Below, one piece after another: positions 6,505 through 14,260 of a stretch of DNA of 14,280 nucleotides; the stretch's first letter is position 1; each line of letters starts with the position of its first letter. The stretch is taken from the NCBI GenBank assembly GCA_030536095.1, contig JAUNQQ010000018.1, positions 1-14,280 of the forward strand, read 5' to 3'. Origin of the DNA: Candidatus Saccharimonadota bacterium (lineage in GTDB: Bacteria > Patescibacteriota > Saccharimonadia > Saccharimonadales > Saccharimonadaceae). The position numbers and the translations under genes are program-made. Under the pieces are notes generated by a model. That model made no database searches. It had not been told where the DNA came from and was given only the letters and a program-made list of their open reading frames with translations.

Positions 6505-7647
6505 ATGGACTTGACGGAATATCAATATATTGTAGCAGGCGCAGGAATTTTTGGGGCAACTGTAGCTGAGCGCCTAGCAAATAAAGGTAAGAAAGTCTTA
6601 GTAGTTGAAAAAAGACCACATCTCGCTGGTAATATCTATTCATACACAGATAAAGAAACAGGAATCGAAGTCCATAAATATGGTTCGCACATCTTCCATA
6701 CTGAATCTGATGAGGTCTGGAACTATATTACAAGGTTTACTAACTTCAATGATTATATACATACCGTAGATACTCGTCATAATGGAAAATTATATCCAAT
6801 GCCAATAAACCTTGATACAATAAATCTTCTCTATGAGAAAAATCTCAATGCGCAGGAAGCGGAAGAATTTATAAAAGCCGAGGCGGAAAGAGATTCAGCT
6901 AGTATCAATAACCCCAAAAACTTTGAGGAGCAGGGAATTACTCTCGTTGGGGAAAAACTATACGAAGCCTTTCTGAAAAACTATACGGCGAAACAGTGGA
7001 ATACTGACCCTAAAAACCTTTCGGTCGACCTATTAAAACGTATCCCCGTCCGTTTTTCGCATGATAATCGCTATTTTATCACGGCAAAACACCAGGGAAT
7101 CCCAGTTAATGGCTACACAAAAATAATTGAAAAAATGTTAAGCTCCGACAATATCACCATAAAGCTAAATACCGACTTTAAGTCTCTCGACGAAATTCCC
7201 TCTGAAGCAAAAATCATCTATTGTGGTACGGTTGACGAACTAATGGATTATCAGCTCGGCGTTCTCCCCTACCGCTCGCTTAGATTTGAAGAAGAGAGAA
7301 TCAATAATTCCGAGCAGACTCAGGCGGTTATAAATGAAGCCGACCCAGACATTCCTTATACGAGAACACATAACTATAAATATTATCAAATTCACCAGCC
7401 AGAGATAATTGAACAGTCAGCTTCTATAATCTGTCGCGAATATCCGGCCGATTTTAAGCAGGATAGTGAAGCTTATTACCCAATAAACAACCCCGATTCT
7501 ATGGAGCTATACAATAAATATGTTGAGCTCATTAAGGATAAATATCCTAATATGGTTCTCGGCGGACGTCTCGGAAAGTATCAGTATTGGGATATGGATA
7601 AAGCAATCTTAGCTGGCTTAGAAACGGCAAAGAATCTTTTAGCCTAA
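6505..7647 (+). CDS. glf: UDP-galactopyranose mutase
   Basis: Flavoenzyme that converts UDP-galactopyranose to UDP-galactofuranose in the cytoplasm, the precursor of galactofuranose-containing surface glycans. The N-terminal FAD-binding fold shows VAGAGIFGATVAE (10-22) and VVEKRPHLAGN (33-43), followed by the family signature HKYGSHIFHT (57-66). Further conserved pieces are the FLKNYTAKQWNTDP segment (156-169) with the active-site Trp W165, R187-related FSHDNRYF, the Arg of YTRTHNYKYY (285-294) expected to bind diphosphate, REYP (311-314), and the C-terminal GRLGKYQYWDMDKAI (354-368). Length 380 is normal. AAAGGAGG four bases before the ATG supports the start. It lies between an exported lectin-like hydrolase and glycolytic genes, with its own promoter, and fits the glycan theme of the left part of the window. 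Galactofuranosyl transferases are not in the window. Confidence 0.96.
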   Translation: MDLTEYQYIVAGAGIFGATVAERLANKGKKVLVVEKRPHLAGNIYSYTDKETGIEVHKYGSHIFHTESDEVWNYITRFTNFNDYIHTVDTRHNGKLYPMPINLDTINLLYEKNLNAQEAEEFIKAEAERDSASINNPKNFEEQGITLVGEKLYEAFLKNYTAKQWNTDPKNLSVDLLKRIPVRFSHDNRYFITAKHQGIPVNGYTKIIEKMLSSDNITIKLNTDFKSLDEIPSEAKIIYCGTVDELMDYQLGVLPYRSLRFEEERINNSEQTQAVINEADPDIPYTRTHNYKYYQIHQPEIIEQSASIICREYPADFKQDSEAYYPINNPDSMELYNKYVELIKDKYPNMVLGGRLGKYQYWDMDKAILAGLETAKNLLA

Positions 7648-7710
7648 CTTATAAACGGAGCAATAGGATTCCTCTCGTCTATATAGAGCAACAGAACCTT
7701 TCTCGCCAGT

Positions 7711-7741
7711 AGGAATAATGATAATAGGGATTCTTATTCCT
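7711..7741. other. Small hairpin in the glf-pgk gap
   Basis: AGGAATAA (7711-7718) pairs with TTATTCCT (7734-7741) over a 15-base loop. No T-tract follows. It may be a processing or stabilising 3' structure of the glf transcript, or chance in AT-rich DNA. Confidence 0.4.
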
Positions 7742-7785
7742 CCCATTAAAACCTCACAAACTACCATTATCTTATCGAAAAACAA

Positions 7786-7827
7786 AGAGTGGTAAAAGCC
7801 AAAAACTTTACCACTCTAATCCTCTTT
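7786..7827. terminator. Bidirectional terminator between convergent glf and pgk
   Basis: AGAGTGGTAAA (7786-7796) and TTTACCACTCT (7807-7817) form a perfect 11-bp stem with a 10-base loop. On the plus strand a pyrimidine-rich run with CTTTTT follows (7821-7829); on the minus strand the stem is followed by TTGTTTTTCG. It therefore can end both glf and pgk transcripts. Confidence 0.88.
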
Positions 7828-7841
7828 TTCTCTATAAACTA

Positions 7842-8927
7842 TCATATATCTTCTAGAGATTCGTATCCAGGTAGCTCTTCATCCAAAAGCACCGACAAAG
7901 ACGCACCGCCCCCAGTCGAGACTAGAGAAAACTGACAGTCGCCCTCCAGACTCTCGACAAATCCCGTCGTATCGCCCCCGCAGACCACCGACGTTATTTC
8001 TGTATGTCCTCCTAGAAACTCGGCAATTCTCCGACTCCCCGCATCGTACGGTTTTTCCTCTGTTAGTCCCATCGTTCCATTCCAAAGCACTGTTTTTGCC
8101 GCCCCTAAAATCTCCAAAATCTTTTCTGTCGATTTCGTTCCAATATCTTGCTTCGTCTCGTCTGAAAAATCTTCCACGATGTAAATTTTCTTCATTCCAG
8201 CATCCCCACCTAATAACTCCCGAGAAATCTTTCCATCCGAAAAATCGGCCGCAATCTTTCCTCCAACAATAATTCTATCTGCCTTTTCTAAGAATTTCTG
8301 GATTAACGGCGCCTTATCTTCCACCTTTGCCCCACCAATCATCACTGTGAACGGTTTTTCCGGATGACTCATAGTCTTTTTTAATACGGTCATTTCCCGC
8401 TCAACCAAAAGCCCCATTACCGACGGCAGTTCACCAGTAATTGCCGCTGTTGACGCATGCGCCCGGTGAATTACTGCAAAACCATCTTGCACAAACAAAT
8501 CCGCCCCAGTACAGTCCACGATTTCCCGCGCAAAATCCGCCGAATTACTCTCTTCGCCAGGGAAGAACCGCAGATTTTCCATAACTAAAATTCCCCCAAC
8601 CGGTGTCTTCTGTACAGCCTCCTCGACATCCGGCCCCGATACGTCATCAATAAACGAAACCTTCCCACCCGGCATTAGTTCACCCAATCTCTTCGCCACC
8701 GGCTCCAGCGACAAGCTTTTATCTCGCTTCCCGTCCGGCCGTCCTAGATGTGATAACACAATAATTCGTCTTGCCCCCTTTTTTCGCAGATATTCCAGCG
8801 TCGGAAGACTCGCCCGGATTCTCAGATCACTCACAATCTTTCCATCCTTAATCGGAACATTATAATCCGTCCGTACAATCACATTCTGCCCACGCGGCCG
8901 CGCATCTTTCAATGTTGCTTTTGTCAT
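7842..8927 (-). CDS. pgk: Phosphoglycerate kinase, short and divergent
   Basis: Catalyses 1,3-bisphosphoglycerate + ADP to 3-phosphoglycerate + ATP, the first ATP-yielding step of lower glycolysis. Visible substrate-site motifs: VRTDYNVP (18-25), SDLRIRASLPT (33-43), SHLGRP (59-64), ENLRFFPGEE (117-126), HRAHAST (154-160). In the nucleotide domain: GGAKVEDK (198-205), LWNGTMGLTE (281-290), CGGDT (316-320), STGGGASLSVLLDEELPG (337-354). At 361 residues it is shorter than the usual 385-400. QDGFAVIHRAHAS replaces the near-universal NDAFGxAHRAHAS, WNGT replaces WNGP, and the segment after VGGKIAADF (about 222-240) is compressed. The core charged residues remain, so it should be active. AGAGG (minus strand, 8938-8934) six bases before the ATG supports the start. 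It ends with TGA and has its own promoter, separate from the upstream pyk. Confidence 0.95.
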   Translation of the reverse strand: MTKATLKDARPRGQNVIVRTDYNVPIKDGKIVSDLRIRASLPTLEYLRKKGARRIIVLSHLGRPDGKRDKSLSLEPVAKRLGELMPGGKVSFIDDVSGPDVEEAVQKTPVGGILVMENLRFFPGEESNSADFAREIVDCTGADLFVQDGFAVIHRAHASTAAITGELPSVMGLLVEREMTVLKKTMSHPEKPFTVMIGGAKVEDKAPLIQKFLEKADRIIVGGKIAADFSDGKISRELLGGDAGMKKIYIVEDFSDETKQDIGTKSTEKILEILGAAKTVLWNGTMGLTEEKPYDAGSRRIAEFLGGHTEITSVVCGGDTTGFVESLEGDCQFSLVSTGGGASLSVLLDEELPGYESLEDI

Positions 8928-8950
8928 TAAATACCTCTGTTATTTGTTTA

Positions 8951-8978
8951 ATTATAGCACAACTTCAATTTTCCGCAA
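8951..8978 (-). promoter_or_regulatory. Promoter of pgk
   Basis: Read on the minus strand: TTGCGG (8978-8973), a 16-base spacer, and TATAAT (8956-8951) preceded by TGC (extended -10). Unlike most promoters here it leaves a leader of 23 bases between -10 and ATG, including an AGAGG Shine-Dalgarno. The rest of the 161-base gap from pyk is AT-rich and shows no clear terminator. Confidence 0.75.
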
Positions 8979-9088
8979 CCCATATCAGTCCAAAACTGCT
9001 GAAATCAATCCAATTAACCTAAAAATAATTAAAATCGATTCAAAATCAACCCCACAGCCACTTTAGGTCGCGCCAAAATTACCTTCAC

Positions 9089-10531
9089 CTAAATTTTTAC
9101 AATCTGAATCGTATCAGATAGCGAAACCGAATTCCTATGCCCAGACGTAATAATTGCCGTCAGTTCCGTCTTTCCCTCTGGCACCTCAAGATATCCGCTC
9201 GCCTTTAGTTCTTGTGCTAAATCCAGTCCATAAGTAGCCGAATAAGTCCGCACATAAGCATTATTCGCATAAATTAGTGATAACTGATTTGCTACTCTCG
9301 GATTTGTGGTTACTGCAATAATCGGTAGATTCGGTCGTTGCGCCGCCACCGCTCGAGCTGTCGCTCCAGTCGCCGTCTGGCAAACAATTAAATCCGCATC
9401 AATTTTTTCCGCCAACTCAACCACCGCCGGTGCCAATGCGTCATACTTCTTTATATCATTTATTACTGTCGTATAACCTCTCGACACCGGAATATGATTC
9501 TGAATATAAAGAATAACCTTTTTCATCGCCTTCACCGTTTCGACCGGATATTTTCCTTGCGCCGTTTCATCCGACAGCATCACCACATCCGCCCCTTGAA
9601 TTACTGCGTTTGCTACATCGCTTACCTCCGCCCTACTCGGCTCCGGAATATTCACCATCGACCCCATCATTTGCGTCGCAATAATCACCAACTTTGCGTG
9701 CTTTCGGCACATTTCCACTAACTTATGCTGTACTACCGGCACAACTTCCGCTCCCGCTTCTACCGCCATATCTCCCCGCGCTACCATTACTCCGTCCGCC
9801 GCCTCAACAATCCCCTCTAGAATTTCATCCGACGCTACTGCCTTCTTAGTTTCAATTTTTGCAATAATTTTTGCGGTACTTCCGTGCGAAGTAAGAATTT
9901 GCCGTAGTTTTTCAATATCCGCCGCCGAATGAACAAAACTCAGCGCCACATAATCAAAATCCCGCGAACACCCAAACTCAATATCCGCCATATCTTTCTC
10001 TGTTATAATATCATCCCCAAAGTCAGTTTCTGGCAGATTCAGCCCTTTTCGCGATCCCAAAACTCCATCATTTAAGACTTCAACTTCAATCGCCTCGTCA
10101 GAAACAATACTTGTCGCAACCGTCTCGATTTTCCCGTCAAACATAAAAATCGGCTCACCAATCTTTACTTTTTTCGCCAGATTATACTGTACTGGCAGAT
10201 GAAGTCCGCCTTCATGCTCTTTTAGTCCATAATCCAAAATCAGCCTATCGCCCCTCTTCACCGGCAATTCCATATTCTCAGTCTGTAGCAACCCCAGCCT
10301 AATCTTTGGCCCCTGTAAATCCTGTAAAATCGCCACATGTCGTCCGCGCTTTTTTGCCGCCTCACGAATCCACTTTATCTGCTCGTCGCGTTCCGTATAA
10401 AGGCCGTGAGAAAAATTCAGACGGCACCCATTTATTCCTGCCTCTATCAGCGACTCAATTCCTTCCTTCGTAAATGAAGCCGGACCAATCGTCGCCAAAA
10501 TCTTCGTCCGTTTAAATTTCCTTTTACTCAT
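9089..10531 (-). CDS. pyk: Pyruvate kinase
   Basis: Transfers phosphate from phosphoenolpyruvate to ADP, giving pyruvate and ATP. The TIM-barrel A domain shows TKILATIGPAS (9-19), GCRLNFSHG (35-43) with R37, and LQGPKIRLG (72-80). The B domain spans about 81-170. Further on are IIAKIETKKAV (222-232) with catalytic K225 and metal ligand E227, VARGDMAVE (250-258) with D254, IATQMMGSM (284-292), EPSRAEVSDVANAVIQGADVVMLSDETA (297-324), and a C-terminal regulatory-type domain with TGATARAVAAQRPNLPI (388-404). Length 480 is typical and no key residue is missing. It lies upstream of pgk on the same strand, but a separate pgk promoter in the 161-base gap suggests independent transcripts. PEP, its substrate, is also used by the MurA in this window. 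The start is the ATG at 10531; AGGAG lies just before it. Confidence 0.97.
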   Translation of the reverse strand: MSKRKFKRTKILATIGPASFTKEGIESLIEAGINGCRLNFSHGLYTERDEQIKWIREAAKKRGRHVAILQDLQGPKIRLGLLQTENMELPVKRGDRLILDYGLKEHEGGLHLPVQYNLAKKVKIGEPIFMFDGKIETVATSIVSDEAIEVEVLNDGVLGSRKGLNLPETDFGDDIITEKDMADIEFGCSRDFDYVALSFVHSAADIEKLRQILTSHGSTAKIIAKIETKKAVASDEILEGIVEAADGVMVARGDMAVEAGAEVVPVVQHKLVEMCRKHAKLVIIATQMMGSMVNIPEPSRAEVSDVANAVIQGADVVMLSDETAQGKYPVETVKAMKKVILYIQNHIPVSRGYTTVINDIKKYDALAPAVVELAEKIDADLIVCQTATGATARAVAAQRPNLPIIAVTTNPRVANQLSLIYANNAYVRTYSATYGLDLAQELKASGYLEVPEGKTELTAIITSGHRNSVSLSDTIQIVKI

Positions 10532-10538
10532 ATCTCCT

Positions 10539-10544
10539 ATTATA
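10539..10544 (-). promoter_or_regulatory. Probable -10 box of pyk abutting a Shine-Dalgarno-like AGGAG
   Basis: On the minus strand the sequence is TATAATAGGAGATATG: the -10 is directly followed by AGGAG and then the ATG, seven bases after the hexamer. If this is the promoter, transcription starts at or beside the ATG and the AGGAG is not in the mRNA. No good -35 is seen. An upstream promoter beyond 10560 is an alternative. Confidence 0.6.
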
Positions 10545-10617
10545 CTCTTATTTCTTAAAATTAACAGGGTAATTTTTTATCCATTTTCTCCTACGCTCCC
10601 CGCCTCAAGTCTTTCCT

Positions 10618-10643
10618 GCTACTCTTTTTGCAAAAAGAGTAGC
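10618..10643. repeat. Perfect 26-bp palindrome in the divergent pyk-clpC promoter region
   Basis: GCTACTCTTTTTG followed directly by its exact reverse complement CAAAAAGAGTAGC, with no loop. It ends 11 bases before the CIRCE element and lies between two divergent promoters, so a terminator role is unlikely for either gene. A transcription-factor operator is the simplest explanation. Confidence 0.85.
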
Positions 10644-10654
10644 CCCAATCTGTG

Positions 10655-10681
10655 TTGGCACTATTGACATTCGAGTGCTAA
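10655..10681. promoter_or_regulatory. CIRCE element (HrcA operator)
   Basis: TTGGCACTA - N9 - GAGTGCTAA. The CIRCE consensus is TTAGCACTC-N9-GAGTGCTAA: the right arm matches fully and the left arm has two differences, with the nine-base spacing exact. The spacer contains the clpC -35 hexamer, so HrcA binding should block RNA polymerase. This predicts heat-shock derepression of clpC. Confidence 0.92.
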
Positions 10682-10692
10682 TCTGCTACAAT
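10664..10692 (+). promoter_or_regulatory. Promoter of clpC, leaderless arrangement
   Basis: TTGACA (10664-10669, consensus), a 17-base spacer and TACAAT (10687-10692), with TG at 10684-10685. ATG 10699 lies six bases after the -10. No Shine-Dalgarno is present. Confidence 0.92.
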
Positions 10693-10698
10693 GAAATT

Positions 10699-13179
10699 AT
10701 GCAACCTGATTTTAATGAAACTATGAGCAGTTTATCTGAAGACGCAAAATTTGCCCTCCAAAAAGCCGATTATTACGCTAAAAGTTATAATAGCGGTTAT
10801 ATGGGGACGGAGCATATTCTTCTTGGAATTTGTAGCACCGACCAATCTACAGGCGCGCGCCTCCTTGCTGAGCAGGGAATTGATATTGGATTGTTAGAAA
10901 AATCTATGGGAAGTCAGCCTCAGGAGGTAAAAGGCAGTGAGATGGCGATGATGTCCCTGTCTGAATCCGCCGTCCTAACTCTTCGGATGGCTGCTGCTTA
11001 TTGTCACGAACAAGACATAGAAGTTATTGGCACTGAACATCTTCTCTATGCTCTTATCGCCCAAAAAACTTCCCGCGCGAGTATAATCCTAAAAAAACTC
11101 GAGATAGATCTTGACAAATTCGCCGACGAAATTGATGACCTAGTCGAAGAAAACGCATTAAGGGAACATGATCGACAAAAACAAAGTGAATACCTAAAGA
11201 CTCGCGAATTCCGTTTCCTAAAGCGCTTCGGCGTTGATCTGGTAAAACTCGCAAAAGATGATAAGCTCGATCGTGTTATTGGTCGTGAACGCGAAATAGA
11301 GCGCGTAATTACCGTTCTCTGTCGTCGTTCAAAATCCAATCCCGTCCTCATCGGTGAGGCTGGCGTTGGAAAGACTGCTATTATTGAAGGCCTAGCCCAG
11401 CGTATCGCCGCTGACGATGTTCCCTCTACTCTAATTGGGAAACATATTTACCAGGTTGATTTATCCGGTATGGTCGCTGGGACAAAATTCCGTGGTGAGT
11501 TCGAGGAACGCATAAAAGGCGTAATTGACGAAGCCGCCGAGCATCCTGAAGTTATCCTCTTTATCGACGAGTTGCATCTTCTTGCTGGCGCCGGAGCTGG
11601 AACAGGAGATACGATGGACGCCGCTAACATCCTAAAGCCCGCTCTCGCTCGCGGTTGGATTAGCCTAATTGGCGCAACCACTCTCGATGAATATCGCCAA
11701 AATATCGAAAAGGATAAGGCTCTCTCGCGCCGTTTTCAGACCGTCATTGTTGATGAGCCGACCGACACTGTAACTTATAAAATTCTAAAGGGAATTAAGA
11801 AACATTACGAAAAACATCATAACGTCGAAATTCCCGACGAACTTCTAAAAACCGCTATTCATATGTCTGGTCGTTATATAAATGATCGCTATATGCCAGA
11901 TAAGGTTATCGATGTTATCGACGAGGCCTGCGCTATCGCAAAAGTTGCTTACGATAAAAAAGACGGCGGAAAATACAAAAAACTAAAGATAGAAGAAAAA
12001 ACCCTTCAGGAAAAAATTGAAGCCGCTGCTGAAGCAGAGGATTATGAAAAAGCTGCCACTCTAAAAACCACTCAGGCAAAGCTTCAGGAAGAAATTACAA
12101 AGCTTGAGAAAAAGGGTGTCGAAAAGGAGCAGCAACCAGTCCTCACCGAGGAGGATTTAACAAAAGCAATTTCCCTAAAGACCGGCATTCCCGTTTCGCG
12201 TGTTCATGGCTCCGAACGCGACCTTCTTTTGAAGCTCGAGGAACATATTGATGCCGCTATTATTGGTCAGGACGAAGCTGTCCATGCCGTTTCGCGCGCC
12301 ATTCGTCGCGGCCGTAGCGGTATTGCTAATCCTAATCGTCCAATTGGTTCTTTTCTCTTTATGGGTCCAACCGGTGTCGGTAAAACTGAGCTCGCCCGCG
12401 TTATTGCAAAAGAAGTTTTTGGCGGTGAAAATTCCCTCATAAAAATCGATATGTCTGAGTATGGCGAAAAGCATAATGTTTCTCGTCTTATCGGTGCTCC
12501 CGCTGGCTATGTCGGTTATGAGGACGGTGGTAAGCTAACTGAATCTGTCCGTCGTCACCCCTATTCCGTTATTCTCTTTGATGAAATCGAAAAGGCTCAC
12601 CCTGACCTCTTTAATATTCTTCTTCAAATTCTCGAAGACGGCGTTCTAACCGACGGCCAGGGAACAAAGGTAAAGTTCAATAATACTATCGTCATTCTAA
12701 CTTCTAATCTCGGTTCGCGCGATTTATCTAATCCCGACGATTTTGGCTTTTCTTCGCGCACTTGTAAGAAGACCAAGGCTGACCTTGCGGCCGAATATGA
12801 ACTCCAGAAGGAGCAGGCAATGCGCGCGCTGAAAAAATCTATGCGTCCCGAGCTAATAAACCGTCTCGATGCAATTCTCTTCTTCCACTCTCTGACCGAA
12901 AAACAAGTCTCCCAGATTTTTAACACTATGTTGGAAGACTTGAAAAAACGCCTCGGCAGTAACGGTATTGGACTAAAACTTTCCGACGAAGCGCGAAAGG
13001 AGATTATACGACAAGGTTACGACCCTAAAAACGGTGCTCGCCCTCTTCGTCGCGCCATTGAGAATAATCTTGAAGCTCTTATCTCCGATGATATTATCTC
13101 TGGAAAGCTCAAAAAAGGTGACATCGCCCTCATTTCCGTTAAAAATAAAAAACTTAATTTGAGTATTACAAAGGAATGA
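10699..13179 (+). CDS. clpC: AAA+ unfoldase ClpC, partner of ClpP
   Basis: Hsp100 ATPase that unfolds proteins and feeds them to the ClpP peptidase in the cytoplasm. The N domain (about 1-145) has the double Clp_N repeat ([19 protein letters not shown]). The first AAA+ module has Walker A GEAGVGKT (219-226) and Walker B VILFIDEL (285-292). A short middle domain carries a UVR-like [10 protein letters not shown] (447-456). The second module has GPTGVGKT (556-563) and SVILFDEIE (623-631). A DFGFSS segment lies where ClpC proteins have the ClpP-docking loop (VGF type); ClpB lacks this loop and has a longer middle domain, so ClpC is preferred. The C-terminus has [11 protein letters not shown]. An in-frame TTG-type start at 10675 would add eight residues but lies inside the CIRCE arm and upstream of the -10, so ATG 10699 (826 residues) is chosen. 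Control is by CIRCE. The next gene overlaps by ATGA. clpP is not in the window. Confidence 0.95.
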   Translation: MQPDFNETMSSLSEDAKFALQKADYYAKSYNSGYMGTEHILLGICSTDQSTGARLLAEQGIDIGLLEKSMGSQPQEVKGSEMAMMSLSESAVLTLRMAAAYCHEQDIEVIGTEHLLYALIAQKTSRASIILKKLEIDLDKFADEIDDLVEENALREHDRQKQSEYLKTREFRFLKRFGVDLVKLAKDDKLDRVIGREREIERVITVLCRRSKSNPVLIGEAGVGKTAIIEGLAQRIAADDVPSTLIGKHIYQVDLSGMVAGTKFRGEFEERIKGVIDEAAEHPEVILFIDELHLLAGAGAGTGDTMDAANILKPALARGWISLIGATTLDEYRQNIEKDKALSRRFQTVIVDEPTDTVTYKILKGIKKHYEKHHNVEIPDELLKTAIHMSGRYINDRYMPDKVIDVIDEACAIAKVAYDKKDGGKYKKLKIEEKTLQEKIEAAAEAEDYEKAATLKTTQAKLQEEITKLEKKGVEKEQQPVLTEEDLTKAISLKTGIPVSRVHGSERDLLLKLEEHIDAAIIGQDEAVHAVSRAIRRGRSGIANPNRPIGSFLFMGPTGVGKTELARVIAKEVFGGENSLIKIDMSEYGEKHNVSRLIGAPAGYVGYEDGGKLTESVRRHPYSVILFDEIEKAHPDLFNILLQILEDGVLTDGQGTKVKFNNTIVILTSNLGSRDLSNPDDFGFSSRTCKKTKADLAAEYELQKEQAMRALKKSMRPELINRLDAILFFHSLTEKQVSQIFNTMLEDLKKRLGSNGIGLKLSDEARKEIIRQGYDPKNGARPLRRAIENNLEALISDDIISGKLKKGDIALISVKNKKLNLSITKE

Positions 13180-14246
13180 CAAAAGCAGACGATAAAACCG
13201 ACGGAATAATTCACGAAAATGAATACGGTGATAAAAAATCACACGGCTTCCTTCGCTTCCTAATTTTTCTCGTCATTGCTGCCTTCGTCGCCTTCTTCTG
13301 GAATCCAATTTTGAATTTTTCCGCTGACTATGTCGGCTCTCTGAATTACTCTCCATCTACCGTAATTTCCGAATTAAGCAATAAACTTAATCTAACTCCT
13401 CTTGGTCAGGCAATCTTGAATGGCGCTAAGCCCCAGCTTGACGATTCCGACTCTTTTAATCAGCACTGTAATGTTGAGGTTTCTAGCATTTCCACTATCG
13501 GCTGTTACACAAATCGCCGTATCTATATCTTTAATGTTACCAATAATGATCTTACCGGAATTAAGGAGTCTACCCTTTCTCACGAATTTCTTCATGCAAC
13601 CTGGGCGCATTTAACATTTTTTGAGCAATATAATCTAACTACAATTCTCCAAGACGCGTATAACGACGAAGCGTATCATACTCAGCTTGCCGAAGACCTC
13701 GAGACTTACGATGAATCGGAGCGCCTCGAGGAAATTTATGTCCGCCTTGGTAATGAATTTCAGAATCTTCCGCCCGAGCTTGAAGCTCATTACGCTCAGT
13801 ATTTTCATGACCAAGACAAAATCGCCGACTTCTTCGACTTGTATCATGAACCCTTTGACGCGCTTGAAGAAGAATATCATCGCTTAATCGCAGAGATTAA
13901 CGACCTAAACAAAGAAATTGAAGCAAAAAACACCGACCTTTCTGGCGCTGGCGACGCACTCAATAATGACATTGATGCCTATAATAACTGCGTCGAAGGG
14001 CGCACGAATTGCGGAAAATCCTATTCCGAACTCGCCGCCGAGTACGATAATTTAATTTCTCGCCAAAACACATTCCAGTCTAATCTCGACGAGCTAAACG
14101 CTATGATTCGAAAATATAACGACCTGATTGAAACCTATAACGAAAAACTTACCGCCTACAAATCTCTCTGGGGGGATATGAATTCGAACCCACTTCCCGA
14201 AGCGCCAGAAATAAAATCTGGTTCGTCAAAAATTAATCAAACCTAA
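13176..14246 (+). CDS. Membrane-anchored putative zinc metallopeptidase with C-terminal coiled coil
   Basis: A 356-residue protein with a cytoplasmic basic and acidic N-terminus (1-24), one membrane segment (about 25-46, FLRFLIFLVIAAFVAFFWNPIL), then an extracytoplasmic part. STLSHEFLHATWAHL contains HEFLH (136-140), a HExxH zinc site. About 50 residues on, RLEEIYVRLGNEFQNLPPELEAHYAQYF (183-210) resembles the third-ligand region seen in related putative peptidases of the form E-x-LGTE; E186 or E194 could be the ligand. Residues about 228-330 are strongly heptad-like and charged, a predicted coiled coil, with a short Cys pair (C272, C279); another pair is C98 and C110. Proteolytic activity is inferred from the motif only. 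Its ATG overlaps the clpC TGA and AAAGGA abuts the ATG with almost no spacing, so translation probably depends on coupling to clpC. Co-expression with clpC would place it under the same heat-shock control. Confidence 0.85.
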   Translation: MTKADDKTDGIIHENEYGDKKSHGFLRFLIFLVIAAFVAFFWNPILNFSADYVGSLNYSPSTVISELSNKLNLTPLGQAILNGAKPQLDDSDSFNQHCNVEVSSISTIGCYTNRRIYIFNVTNNDLTGIKESTLSHEFLHATWAHLTFFEQYNLTTILQDAYNDEAYHTQLAEDLETYDESERLEEIYVRLGNEFQNLPPELEAHYAQYFHDQDKIADFFDLYHEPFDALEEEYHRLIAEINDLNKEIEAKNTDLSGAGDALNNDIDAYNNCVEGRTNCGKSYSELAAEYDNLISRQNTFQSNLDELNAMIRKYNDLIETYNEKLTAYKSLWGDMNSNPLPEAPEIKSGSSKINQT

Positions 14247-14260
14247 AAGAAAGGATTTTT

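Noticed and set aside
9000..9060. Repeated AAATC-A/G-A-type blocks in the pyk-pgk gap
   Set aside because: Short, AT-rich and irregularly spaced; no better than expected for such composition.
10675..10698. Upstream in-frame start adding eight residues to ClpC
   Set aside because: It lies within the CIRCE right arm and overlaps the -10 box, upstream of the expected transcript start.
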